From Vampirovibrio chlorellavorus (GTDB taxonomy: Bacteria > Cyanobacteriota > Vampirovibrionia > Vampirovibrionales > Vampirovibrionaceae), in assembly GCA_001858525.1 (NCBI GenBank), contig LAPX01000005.1, positions 62,001-126,000 on the forward strand: DNA of 64,000 nt. Direction: 5' to 3'. The notes beneath the pieces were generated by a model. The model had not been told where the DNA came from and did no database searches. It saw only the letters and a program-made list of their open reading frames with translations. How positions within the stretch are numbered: the stretch's first letter is position 1; each line of letters opens with the position of its first letter. Positions 9,896 through 18,696 of the stretch are shown piece after piece. The translations under genes were made by a program, and so were the position numbers.

Positions 9896-10339
9896 ATGAC
9901 ATATCCTTACGCCGGTTATGGCGGCGGTTATGGTTTTGGCTACGCGCCTTCCTATGTTCCGACTCCCGGTGGTTTAACACCTGGCAGAACCGGTGCGGTG
10001 GAAAGCACGCCCACAACGCCATTTGAAAAAACCAGCGGAAAATTACACACCCACCAAGAGGGTGTTCAGGGCTCCTGGATCGGTGCTGGTGCCGGTGCTG
10101 GTGCTGGCGGTATCCTAGGTGCTGGCATTGGTCATAAGTTATTTGGCAAAAGCGGCGGCAAAGGTGCACTCTTTGGTGGGCTTTTAGGTGCAGTCGGCGG
10201 TGCCTTTGGTGGACTTTTTGCCGGTAAAAGCATCGGTCAGGCCAAAGCGGCTGAATCCGATGTGAATGACGATGGGAAATTTAACGGATCGGATAGAGGC
10301 GATTTCCAGCTGGATCGCACCTATAACGGGGTCTTCTAA
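9896..10339 (+). CDS. glycine-zipper protein with C-terminal EF-hand/dockerin-like loop
   Basis: GAGAGAGAGGILGAGIGHKLFGKSGGKGALFGGLLGAVGGAFGGLFAGKSIG followed by DVNDDGKFNGSDRGDF. Confidence 0.65.
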   Translation: MTYPYAGYGGGYGFGYAPSYVPTPGGLTPGRTGAVESTPTTPFEKTSGKLHTHQEGVQGSWIGAGAGAGAGGILGAGIGHKLFGKSGGKGALFGGLLGAVGGAFGGLFAGKSIGQAKAAESDVNDDGKFNGSDRGDFQLDRTYNGVF

Positions 10340-10367
10340 CCCCCCTCTACTAATACCCACCCCGCAA

Positions 10368-10407
10368 CCGTCAAAGCCGCATGGCTTTGGCGGTTTGCTT
10401 TATTTCA
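10368..10407 (+). terminator. intrinsic terminator
   Basis: CCGTCAAAGCC-GCAT-GGCTTTGGCGG 11-bp stem (one G-U) followed by TTTGCTTTATTT. Confidence 0.75.
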
Positions 10408-10634
10408 CAAGAATGGTCGCAACAAAGTCGTCGTAACAAAGGGAGTGGAACGTCTTTTCAAAACCCGTATTTGAGAGACAATAAATTTGTATCCTTTAAT
10501 ACTGATTCGGCGAGGTCAGTAAGGGTTCTATAAACAGAGCAATATAGACAAAGAATATGATGGACGAGAGCCTCTTGGGGTTCGAGTACCAACAAAAGCA
10601 TTCAGTCTATAGGATCTGTTCAATAACACCATGC

Positions 10635-10664
10635 CCTCCTCGCCCAAAAACAGGAGGTTTTTTT
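10635..10664 (+). promoter_or_regulatory. terminator-like hairpin whose 3' arm is the pyrB Shine-Dalgarno
   Basis: CCTCCT-cgcccaaaaac-AGGAGG followed by TTTTTTT and then ATG. Confidence 0.55.
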
Positions 10665-11732
10665 ATGGCTACACATCCCCCATTGCCGGGTAGTGGGAGT
10701 TGGAACCGGCGACATGTGATTGATTCTGCATCGCTCACCTACGATGAGGTGCAGGAGGTACTCCGCACAGCGCAGTCCTTTTCCCATATCCTGAGTCGGC
10801 CGGTTAAAAAAATTCCCACCTTGCGGGGCAAAGTGGTGGTGAATATGTTCTATGAGAACTCCACCCGAACCCGCACCAGCTTTGAGTTGGCGGCTCAGTA
10901 TCTCAGTGCCGATGCCATTAATTTTTCCGTCTCCAGTTCCTCGGTCAAAAAAGGGGAATCCCTGATTGATACCGCCGAAACGCTGGCAGCTATGGGCACC
11001 GATGCGGTGGTCATCCGGCATGCCAGTTCCGGGGTGTGCCAGCAGTTGGCAAACTACTTCGGGGATCGCATGTGCATCCTCAACGCCGGGGATGGCTACC
11101 ATGATCACCCCACTCAGGGCTTGCTGGATTTGTTCAGTTTGAAAAATCGCCTGCTGAAAAATCACACGGATGATTTACGCGGTAAAAAAATTGTCATTGT
11201 GGGCGATATTTTGCACAGTCGGGTGGCCCGCAGCAATATTCATCTGTTGAAATTATTCGGGGCTGAGGTGCACTTGCTGGCCCCATCGACTCTCTTACCT
11301 ATGCATATTGAGGCCTTGGGCTGTAAAGCCCATACCGATATTGAAGCGGCTCTGCATGACGCCGATGTGGTGATGTGCTTGCGTATGCAGCTGGAACGCC
11401 AGCGGGCAGGCTTAATTCCGGCGTTGCGGGAGTACATTCGTTTCTACTCCATCACTCAGGAGCGCCTGGATCGTTTTTGCAAGCCGGATGTGCTGGTTAT
11501 GCACCCCGGCCCCATGAACCGGGGTGTGGAAATTGCCAGTGATGTGGCCGATAACCAGCAACTGTCGCTGATTACCAATCAGGTCACCAGCGGAGTGGCC
11601 ATTCGTATGGCCCTGCTGTACTTGTGTATGAGTACCCCCACCGAGCGCTCTGGCCTAGAGCGTCTTCAAAGTAGTCAGTTTCAAGGCAGCCAGAGTGATC
11701 AGAGCTTGCAGAAAGGAGTGTTGGCCGTATGA
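10665..11732 (+). CDS. pyrB: aspartate carbamoyltransferase catalytic subunit
   Basis: MFYENSTRTRTSFELAAQ, SLIDTAETL, HPTQGLLDL, HPGPMNRGVEI motifs; AGGAGG upstream of ATG at 10665. Confidence 0.95.
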   Translation: MATHPPLPGSGSWNRRHVIDSASLTYDEVQEVLRTAQSFSHILSRPVKKIPTLRGKVVVNMFYENSTRTRTSFELAAQYLSADAINFSVSSSSVKKGESLIDTAETLAAMGTDAVVIRHASSGVCQQLANYFGDRMCILNAGDGYHDHPTQGLLDLFSLKNRLLKNHTDDLRGKKIVIVGDILHSRVARSNIHLLKLFGAEVHLLAPSTLLPMHIEALGCKAHTDIEAALHDADVVMCLRMQLERQRAGLIPALREYIRFYSITQERLDRFCKPDVLVMHPGPMNRGVEIASDVADNQQLSLITNQVTSGVAIRMALLYLCMSTPTERSGLERLQSSQFQGSQSDQSLQKGVLAV

Positions 11733-13039
11733 AGACCTTATTAAAAGGTGGACGGGTCATTGATCCCGCTTCCGGCTTGGATGCCGTGATGGATGTGCTG
11801 ATTGACGGGTCTCAGGTGGCCGCCATTGCGCCCAATATTGCGCCAGAGCAGGCGTATGAAGTCGTTCAACTGACCCCACAACACTGGGTGACCCCCGGCT
11901 TGGTGGACGTGCACGTCCATTTCCGAGATCCGGGTAGTCCAGACAAGGAAACAACGGAGACCGGAGCCGCTGCGGCCATTGCCGGTGGCTTTACCACGGT
12001 TTGTGTGATGCCCAACACTTCGCCCGTCATCGACAGTACCCCCATGGTGCAATATATCCTGAATGCGGCCAAACCCACCGGCATCCAGATTTTCCCCATT
12101 GCCGCAGTCACCCGTGGGCTGGAAGGGGAGGAAATGACCTCCATTGGCACCTTGGTTAGTCAAGGGGCGGTGGCTTTCTCCGATGATGGGAAGCCGGTGG
12201 CCAGCGCCAACATGATGCGCAAGGCTCTTGAGTACTCCAAGATGTTTGACGTGCCCATTGTGTGCCACGCCGAAGATTGCTCCTTGTTTGGCAACGGGGT
12301 CATGCACGAAGGCTATTATTCCACATTGCTGGGCTTGCCGGGTATTCCTTCGGTCGCTGAGAGTGTGATGGTTGCTCGGGATATTGAACTGGCCCGCTTT
12401 ACCGGCGGACGGGTTCACTTTGCCCATATTTCCAGCAAAGAAAGTGTGGCCCTGATTCGTAAGGCCAAAGCGGAAGGGCTGCGCATTACCGCTGAAACCA
12501 CCCCGCATTATCTGGCCCTGACCGATGCCTGCTGTCAGGCCTATGATCCGGACTTTAAAATGAACGGCCCTCTGCGGGCAGAAACGGATCGGCAAGCGTT
12601 GATTGAGGCGGTCATGGACGGGACCATTGATATGATTGCCACTGATCACGCCCCGCATACCCCGGATGAGAAATCGATGGCCTTTGACTGCTCTCCCAAC
12701 GGCGTTATTGGCTTGGAAACCGCTTTAGGGGTGGTCTTAACCCAGTTGTTCCATACGGCCAAGCTCAGCCCCACCGCCATTATTGAGCTGATGTCCTCCA
12801 AACCAGCGGAAGTCTTTAAGCTGAAGGACTCTGGTAAGTTGTCGGTCGGGCAGCGGGCTGATATTACGGTGATTGACCCGGAGCAGGAATGGACGGTTGA
12901 TCCGGCCCAGTTCCGCAGCAAGTCTCGTAACAGCCCCTTCAAAGGGCAAACCCTCAAAGGTCGGCCCGTCATGACGTTTGCCAATGGGCAGTGCCTCCTC
13001 CAGCAATCAGAAGCGCTGCAGGCCTCTGCCCTGGTTTAG
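11729..13039 (+). CDS. pyrC: dihydroorotase
   Basis: DVHVHFRDPGSPDKET, VMPNTSPVIDS, ATDHAPHTPDEK; ATGA overlap with pyrB. Confidence 0.95.
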   Translation: MKTLLKGGRVIDPASGLDAVMDVLIDGSQVAAIAPNIAPEQAYEVVQLTPQHWVTPGLVDVHVHFRDPGSPDKETTETGAAAAIAGGFTTVCVMPNTSPVIDSTPMVQYILNAAKPTGIQIFPIAAVTRGLEGEEMTSIGTLVSQGAVAFSDDGKPVASANMMRKALEYSKMFDVPIVCHAEDCSLFGNGVMHEGYYSTLLGLPGIPSVAESVMVARDIELARFTGGRVHFAHISSKESVALIRKAKAEGLRITAETTPHYLALTDACCQAYDPDFKMNGPLRAETDRQALIEAVMDGTIDMIATDHAPHTPDEKSMAFDCSPNGVIGLETALGVVLTQLFHTAKLSPTAIIELMSSKPAEVFKLKDSGKLSVGQRADITVIDPEQEWTVDPAQFRSKSRNSPFKGQTLKGRPVMTFANGQCLLQQSEALQASALV

Positions 13040-13051
13040 TGGCAACATTTT

Positions 13052-13099
13052 TGTCCCTCCCGAGCGCCCATCGCCTGGGAGGGACATTTACTCCCAGGC
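13052..13099 (+). promoter_or_regulatory. two mutually exclusive hairpins downstream of pyrC
   Basis: TGTCCCTCCC/GGGAGGGACA (13052-13061/13077-13086) and GCCTGGGAG/CTCCCAGGC (13073-13081/13091-13099) share bases. Confidence 0.5.
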
Positions 13100-13386
13100 T
13101 GCAGGGATGGCACAAATTGTTAGCCGCCCGGTTTATTTTTTATGTATGATGCCAAGATGATGTCATGTCCCAATCAATGATTCGCTTTTTATGTTCATCC
13201 CTCTCGTTCAATTGAATACATTCTGTTGGTGGTGCCTTGCGATTGAAGGGCCGCCGTTCTCAAGGTAAGTTTGGGCATTGACTAAAAATTTTGAGAAACC
13301 GGCAGACTTCAGTCCATTAGGAAGCACGTCGGTTTTTTTGCTAGGACCCTTTTTTACTCCCTCTTTCCAGAAACACATGCTTACTT

Positions 13387-14925
13387 ATGCCTCCAGTTGA
13401 AACACAAATTGCCAAAGTGCCGTTGGTGCTCCAGAAAATGCCTTTCTGGGAGAAAACGGTGGGTAATTTGCTGCACTTGAGCGAGGGGCAAAATGGCTTG
13501 TCCTGGATGTCTTTTATTCGGGATACTTCGGTGGCCTGGTTACCCAAAATCGTGGTTTCCCGCAGCCTGATTGAAATCTCAGAAAGCACCTTCCTGGAGT
13601 TTCTGGAGTCCGGGGTGGTTTACTTTTCAGTGCCGGTGGCCGCTCAGGCCATGCATAAGTTTTTCCGGCGGCAGGCCGAAAAAAGCTATAACCAGAATTT
13701 ATCCAAGGAGTACCTGGGGCACTCTGTGGCCAAACTAACGCAGTTGGCGACCACGGCCGGGCATGAGGGGCTGAAAAAAGAACTGCCGCATTTGATCGCG
13801 GTGAAGGCGGCCACCATTTTGGGCCCCATGGTGGCAGTGGGCTTGGGTTGCGAGTATTTGATCAATTACAGTAAAAACTTAATGACCGCCCACTTCTTTA
13901 AGAAAGATAAATTCAGTGACATTGTGAATTTATCCAAGGGGGAGATGAAAACGGGCGAAGAGAGCCAGGTTGTCAAAAAATCGCTGCATCGAACCCTGGG
14001 GACTTTGGGCCTGATGGGTAGCACCTTGCTGGGTTCGGTGGCATTGGCCAAGTTTGGCCATCGATTGCCCCAAATGCCTTTGGCCTCTTTAAAGCAGAAA
14101 TTGCTCAAAAGCCCTCATTTCAGTAAACTGGGCCGCTGGGTACCGGAGAACCCGGTCGGCGCCCTGGTGGATCATCTGGACTATGACGCCAAGAAGGGTG
14201 GATTTTCTATTTCCGGGAAGCAGTTGCGCTGGTATATGGCCGCCTCTATTCCCGCTTACGCCGATGCGGCCCGGGACAAGCTGGAGCGGGTCGAGGCGGT
14301 GTCTCGACTGGGTGTGATTATGGGCTATCTGGCTTTTGGTCAGCAGGCCTTGGAGCGGGGTATGTTGAGTGTCATCCGTAAGTTTCGTCCGGATTTACAC
14401 AGGGCCATGATTGCCCCAGTGTCGCCCAGCGGGAAAATGCAGGTTATGCGACTTCAGGATGTGGTGGACCGGGCTTTCAACAAGGTCAACGCGACTCAGG
14501 GGCATCAAGTGGTGGCTGTTGATAAAGTGGAAGGCTTACTGGGCAAGGCCGATCAGGCCGCTGCCAGCATTGCCGCCGATGCCGAGCTGAAAAAGGCCAT
14601 TCTGGGGAAAAATGTATTGTTCGGGGTGCCTATGGTGGTGGGGATTTTGGGCACCGGGGTGGGCGTGACCCTGCTCAACCAGTTCTGGACCAAGTATCGA
14701 TTCCACAAAGCCCAGCAACCCATAGTATTAGGGAGTACCAGCCCGTCACTGCCTAAAGGTGTCTCTGCGCCCAATCCGCTGGCCTTGGCTACGGCCAATG
14801 GAGCCGCCAACAGTGCCTTGTTGAATCATGGTTTTTCCGGGCAAGCGAGTCGTTTTCCCCAGAGAACGGCCCCGGCCCCTTTTTCGAATATAAATCCTAG
14901 CCAGTCCTGGGCATGGCAGATATAA
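13387..14925 (+). CDS. uncharacterised protein, tandem paralog A
   Basis: 512-aa ORF sharing FIRDTSVAWLPKIVVSRS...LEF.ES and INYSKNLMTAHFFKKDKFSDIVNL with the next gene. Confidence 0.75.
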   Translation: MPPVETQIAKVPLVLQKMPFWEKTVGNLLHLSEGQNGLSWMSFIRDTSVAWLPKIVVSRSLIEISESTFLEFLESGVVYFSVPVAAQAMHKFFRRQAEKSYNQNLSKEYLGHSVAKLTQLATTAGHEGLKKELPHLIAVKAATILGPMVAVGLGCEYLINYSKNLMTAHFFKKDKFSDIVNLSKGEMKTGEESQVVKKSLHRTLGTLGLMGSTLLGSVALAKFGHRLPQMPLASLKQKLLKSPHFSKLGRWVPENPVGALVDHLDYDAKKGGFSISGKQLRWYMAASIPAYADAARDKLERVEAVSRLGVIMGYLAFGQQALERGMLSVIRKFRPDLHRAMIAPVSPSGKMQVMRLQDVVDRAFNKVNATQGHQVVAVDKVEGLLGKADQAAASIAADAELKKAILGKNVLFGVPMVVGILGTGVGVTLLNQFWTKYRFHKAQQPIVLGSTSPSLPKGVSAPNPLALATANGAANSALLNHGFSGQASRFPQRTAPAPFSNINPSQSWAWQI

Positions 14926-15166
14926 TGCTTGCAACTGATTAGCGTTTGCTGATCACCTGTTCATCCTTTTGATTTGTATTACTGACCTCCCTCTTCTCTA
15001 TAAGCGTTAAGCGTTGAAATGGTTGATCGTATTGTCAAGGTTTGTGGCACTTGTCCATTTTGTGTTTTGCGCGTAACGAATTGAACCCGGTTTACGGAAG
15101 CCGGGACAACTGACACAAAATCCCTTTAGCCGGTTTAATGCCACTGACCAACCAGAGTAATTCGGT

Positions 15167-16600
15167 GTGACAAAGGTTCCCCCCGTTAGTTCTATAGCCT
15201 CAAATGCCGCCCATGTGCTGAAACAAAGCAAATTGGCCAAAGCCCTGGCTTTTCAGGAAGGCCAGGGTGGTGGTACCACTATGAAGTTTTTGCAGGACAC
15301 CGGCACTGCCTGGATGCCTAAAATCCTGATTTCCCGAAGCAAGGCGGAAGGGGCGGAAGTCAGCCTGCTGGAGTTTGGGGAATCGGCCATGACGTATGCC
15401 TTGCCCACCCTGTTCGGGCCGGGGCTGGCTAATTTGTTTTTTAAGGTCTCTGGGAAAAGTGAGGGCTTTCGGAAGCAGTTACTCACCCAAACCTTTGATC
15501 AACTCAAAACCGAAGGCAATTCAGAGGCCGCTCATCGGGCCATGGCTGCCAAGGCCGGGATTATTCTGACCACCATTGGCGGAATTGGCTTATGGGGGGA
15601 ATCTCTGGTCAATTACGGCAAGAATTTGATGACCGCTAAAGTCTTCAAGAAAGATACGTTCAGTGATGTCATCAATTTAGGGCAAAGTTCAGGGCAAAGT
15701 TTCGCAAGCACAACCAATGACTCATCGGCCATTGATGACAGTCCCAAAGTGCGTAAGGCCAAGCGACGCATTGTGCAAGCGACTGCCGCTTTTGGCGGGA
15801 TCTTGGGCAGTTCGTTTTTGCTGGCCCGCTTTGGGCATCGCTTCGATTGGTCCAAAGCCTTGTCCAGGAAAATGGTGAAACATCTCGATTTTGATTTTGC
15901 CCATAAAGAGGGCGGTAAAGTGGCCTTTGGCCTGGGTAACCGAAAAGGCATGTTGGGAGCCATTATGCTCACCTGCTCCATTCCGTATCTCGATTCTGCC
16001 CGGGACGGTTATGAGCGGCTGGAAACGGCTATTCGGCTGCCCGTGGTATTCGCTTATATTTTGTACGGTCAGGAATTTGTACAAAAGCTAATGTTCAAGA
16101 CCTTTCCCGGTCTTTTCAGGGGGGCCCTGGACGAGAAAAGCCAACTGCTCAGCACCCAGCAGATTGCTCAAAACGTGGTGCAACAGCATTGGAAGGCGGG
16201 ACAGGACTGGAGCCCTGAGGTGCAGCAAAAAGTACTGGCTGATATGAGGCGGCCCATGGTTTCCAAGGCCATGACGGTGGCTTTTCCCTTGCTCAGTGGG
16301 ATTTTAGTAACCGGTATTGGCTTGGGCTTGTTCAATCGACTGTTGACCAGCTATCGGTTTAAAAAGCAGGCCCAGCAGCCCGCGGTGCCGGTCGCTGGCA
16401 TACCCGGCACAACCGGGATACCCAATGCCTCCACCTCGTCATCCATGACACCTTCCGCAACGCCTTTCGGATTCTCCGCCACACCGCAATCTTGGGCAAG
16501 TCATCCCACTCGGCCTGGCTTTACGGGATTTCAGAATACGACTGGGCCATTAGCCATTCCGGCAGCTCAGCCGGTGGTGACCCCGGTGGCTTATCGCTAG
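15167..16600 (+). CDS. uncharacterised protein, tandem paralog B
   Basis: 477-aa ORF with FLQDTGTAWMPKILISRS...LEFGES and VNYGKNLMTAKVFKKDTFSDVINL matching the preceding gene. Confidence 0.75.
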   Translation: MTKVPPVSSIASNAAHVLKQSKLAKALAFQEGQGGGTTMKFLQDTGTAWMPKILISRSKAEGAEVSLLEFGESAMTYALPTLFGPGLANLFFKVSGKSEGFRKQLLTQTFDQLKTEGNSEAAHRAMAAKAGIILTTIGGIGLWGESLVNYGKNLMTAKVFKKDTFSDVINLGQSSGQSFASTTNDSSAIDDSPKVRKAKRRIVQATAAFGGILGSSFLLARFGHRFDWSKALSRKMVKHLDFDFAHKEGGKVAFGLGNRKGMLGAIMLTCSIPYLDSARDGYERLETAIRLPVVFAYILYGQEFVQKLMFKTFPGLFRGALDEKSQLLSTQQIAQNVVQQHWKAGQDWSPEVQQKVLADMRRPMVSKAMTVAFPLLSGILVTGIGLGLFNRLLTSYRFKKQAQQPAVPVAGIPGTTGIPNASTSSSMTPSATPFGFSATPQSWASHPTRPGFTGFQNTTGPLAIPAAQPVVTPVAYR

Positions 16601-16648
16601 TCTTGTTAGCTCAAAAATGATCTGTCGGGCGATGGTATTTGCATACCT

Positions 16649-17008
16649 TTAAGCGGTGGTATCGGGGATAAACTGCTTGATTTCCAATAACTTGCCGGGT
16701 CGCTGGCTAAGGCTGAGCATAAATTCTTCCAGCCGGTTGCCGGGCACAAAGTAGTTGTTGAGGCGCACGGTATTGCTGTCGTGGTGCAGCTCCATCATTT
16801 TAACCACGTAATGCTTGGCGTCTCCCACTTCCAGCAGAGAGGTCTCATCGTTCAGGCCGTTGCTGTCGTGCTTGATGCTAACGTAGTTAAAACCATCCGG
16901 GCTAATGACCATTTCACCGCCCTCTTCCACCTCAAAGTGAAAGTGTTCGCCCCGGCGGTACTTTTGGAAAATGCTGATGACTTTATTACTAATATCGTCG
17001 GTTGTCAT
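16649..17008 (-). CDS. hypothetical protein
   Basis: Likely start MTTDDISNKVISIFQKYRRGEHFHFEVEEGG; longer upstream start overlaps the neighbour. Confidence 0.55.
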   Translation of the reverse strand: MTTDDISNKVISIFQKYRRGEHFHFEVEEGGEMVISPDGFNYVSIKHDSNGLNDETSLLEVGDAKHYVVKMMELHHDSNTVRLNNYFVPGNRLEEFMLSLSQRPGKLLEIKQFIPDTTA

Positions 17009-17061
17009 GGTGCGTATCCCTGTTTTAAAAATGTGCGGTGTTGGATCTTCTGAGCCGATTT

Positions 17062-18084
17062 TCAGGCATCCGGTTTGGGTAAGTTGGCTTTGGGCTGAAG
17101 TTGATCGAGCCATAACTGCAAATCCAGTCCCTCGCTGCGTACCTGGCAGTCGTACCACATTAAAATCAGGGCGCTGATGTAATAGGGCATCATCAGGCCA
17201 TTGGCCAGGCTATTCCAAACATTCCAGGCGGTTTGCAGATAAAGGGGTACGGTCTGGTGAAGGCCCAGGCGGGTTTGTTCAATGCCCATCCAGAGAATCA
17301 CCGGACTGAGCAGGACAGACAGCATGGAAAGACTCAGCAGGAAGCCGCAAATACTGAAGCCGATCAATCGTGGAAAGTTTTTAAAGATCAGGGTAAAAGA
17401 GCCAGAGAGGGTTTTCCAGAAGTCCGGTTTTTCGCTGGTGGCGGTGGAAATGGCTACCAAAGGGAAGTTGGATAAAAACCATTGCAGACTGATTAGGCAG
17501 GTGAGTAAGCCCAGGGATAGAAAACCAATCATCAGGATGGAGACCCCGATCATGACTTTGGTGAAGAGGTTCCCGACGGCCAGGTTCGAGCCCATCAGGG
17601 CTCCCACGGTTAAGGCGATAAATAGAAAGCCTGCGTAAAACACAATGATATCAACGAGGATCATGACAAAGAGCACCAACCCCAGCAGCAGGATCAGGCC
17701 AGTCAGTTGCAGCCAGTTCTTTTTCAGGTGTAACAGGCACTCTTTCATGGAAGGAGGGTGCTCCTGAAGCAAGGCCAGGTAGAAAAATCGACAGAGTAAA
17801 CAAACACTGATCATGCTAGCAATGGCGGTTGGAATGAGCAGGGCAAAACTGCCCACTAGTATCAGCAGGCGCGTTTGTAATTGGGGCAGCGTGGTCTGGG
17901 TCAGGAAAGAACTGCTGGATAATAGGCTGATCAGAAAGTGCAGACTGGTATTGAGTAACGTGAGGGGCAGCATTACCAGCAGTACTTTTTTCAGGTTTAA
18001 CCGCACCAGATTCCAGGCTCGGCTGAGCAGCATTAAAATGCTTTGGGGCTGGTAGATAATTGAACGGGTTGGGGAAGTGCTCAT
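17062..18084 (-). CDS. polytopic membrane protein of unknown function
   Basis: 340 aa, several hydrophobic segments; ATGA overlap with upstream YkgJ-like gene. Confidence 0.65.
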   Translation of the reverse strand: MSTSPTRSIIYQPQSILMLLSRAWNLVRLNLKKVLLVMLPLTLLNTSLHFLISLLSSSSFLTQTTLPQLQTRLLILVGSFALLIPTAIASMISVCLLCRFFYLALLQEHPPSMKECLLHLKKNWLQLTGLILLLGLVLFVMILVDIIVFYAGFLFIALTVGALMGSNLAVGNLFTKVMIGVSILMIGFLSLGLLTCLISLQWFLSNFPLVAISTATSEKPDFWKTLSGSFTLIFKNFPRLIGFSICGFLLSLSMLSVLLSPVILWMGIEQTRLGLHQTVPLYLQTAWNVWNSLANGLMMPYYISALILMWYDCQVRSEGLDLQLWLDQLQPKANLPKPDA

Positions 18085-18581
18085 GGGGTTGGCGCGCCTG
18101 TCTGATGTACGGTTGTATCAAGGGAGGCAGTGGCTTTAAAGTCTCCTGCCTTGGATGGGTCTATTTGCCTTAACACATCCTGAAACGTTTTTAGCAGGCG
18201 AAACTGATAGCCGCAGCCTTCCGCCAATTTTCCGCCCATGAGCATGGCGTGTTCCGAGGGGTATTGGCGGCAAAAATTGGGGCGAGCGTCATAAATACCG
18301 CAAGATTTGTCCGCTTGCAGGTGCACGCACTGAAACAACAGCCCCTCTTCGTCACTTTCTGCCAAAAGGGGCTTAAAATATTGGTATTCGGGGTTTTTAG
18401 CCTTTATATCCTCAAACATGGCCACGCTGTTGATGGTCTGCTGACCATACACCAGATAAATGTGAGAGCAGCACTTGCCACACTGGTTACAGCCGCCGGT
18501 GCGCTCGTAATACTGCCCCTGCACAGCACCGTGCTGGCTGGGCTCCGCCCCTCTTAAAAACGATTTGACGATCTCTAACAT
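18081..18581 (-). CDS. YkgJ-family cysteine-cluster protein
   Basis: CNQCGKCCSHI ... CGIYDARPNFCRQYP; likely start MLEIVKSFLRG. Confidence 0.75.
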   Translation of the reverse strand: MLEIVKSFLRGAEPSQHGAVQGQYYERTGGCNQCGKCCSHIYLVYGQQTINSVAMFEDIKAKNPEYQYFKPLLAESDEEGLLFQCVHLQADKSCGIYDARPNFCRQYPSEHAMLMGGKLAEGCGYQFRLLKTFQDVLRQIDPSKAGDFKATASLDTTVHQTGAPTP

Positions 18582-18696
18582 TCCCCTATTGTAGCGTGTT
18601 TGGCACACTTCAGGCTAAAGATTATGGGCCAATATTGTGAACGCCAAAATAGACTAATACGAGATTAGGGAGGGCTAATTGAACAGACGAAAAAAC

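Noticed and set aside
11741-12658. 305-aa ORF antisense to pyrC
   Set aside because: His/Gly/Asn-rich shadow ORF; pyrC motifs are unambiguous.
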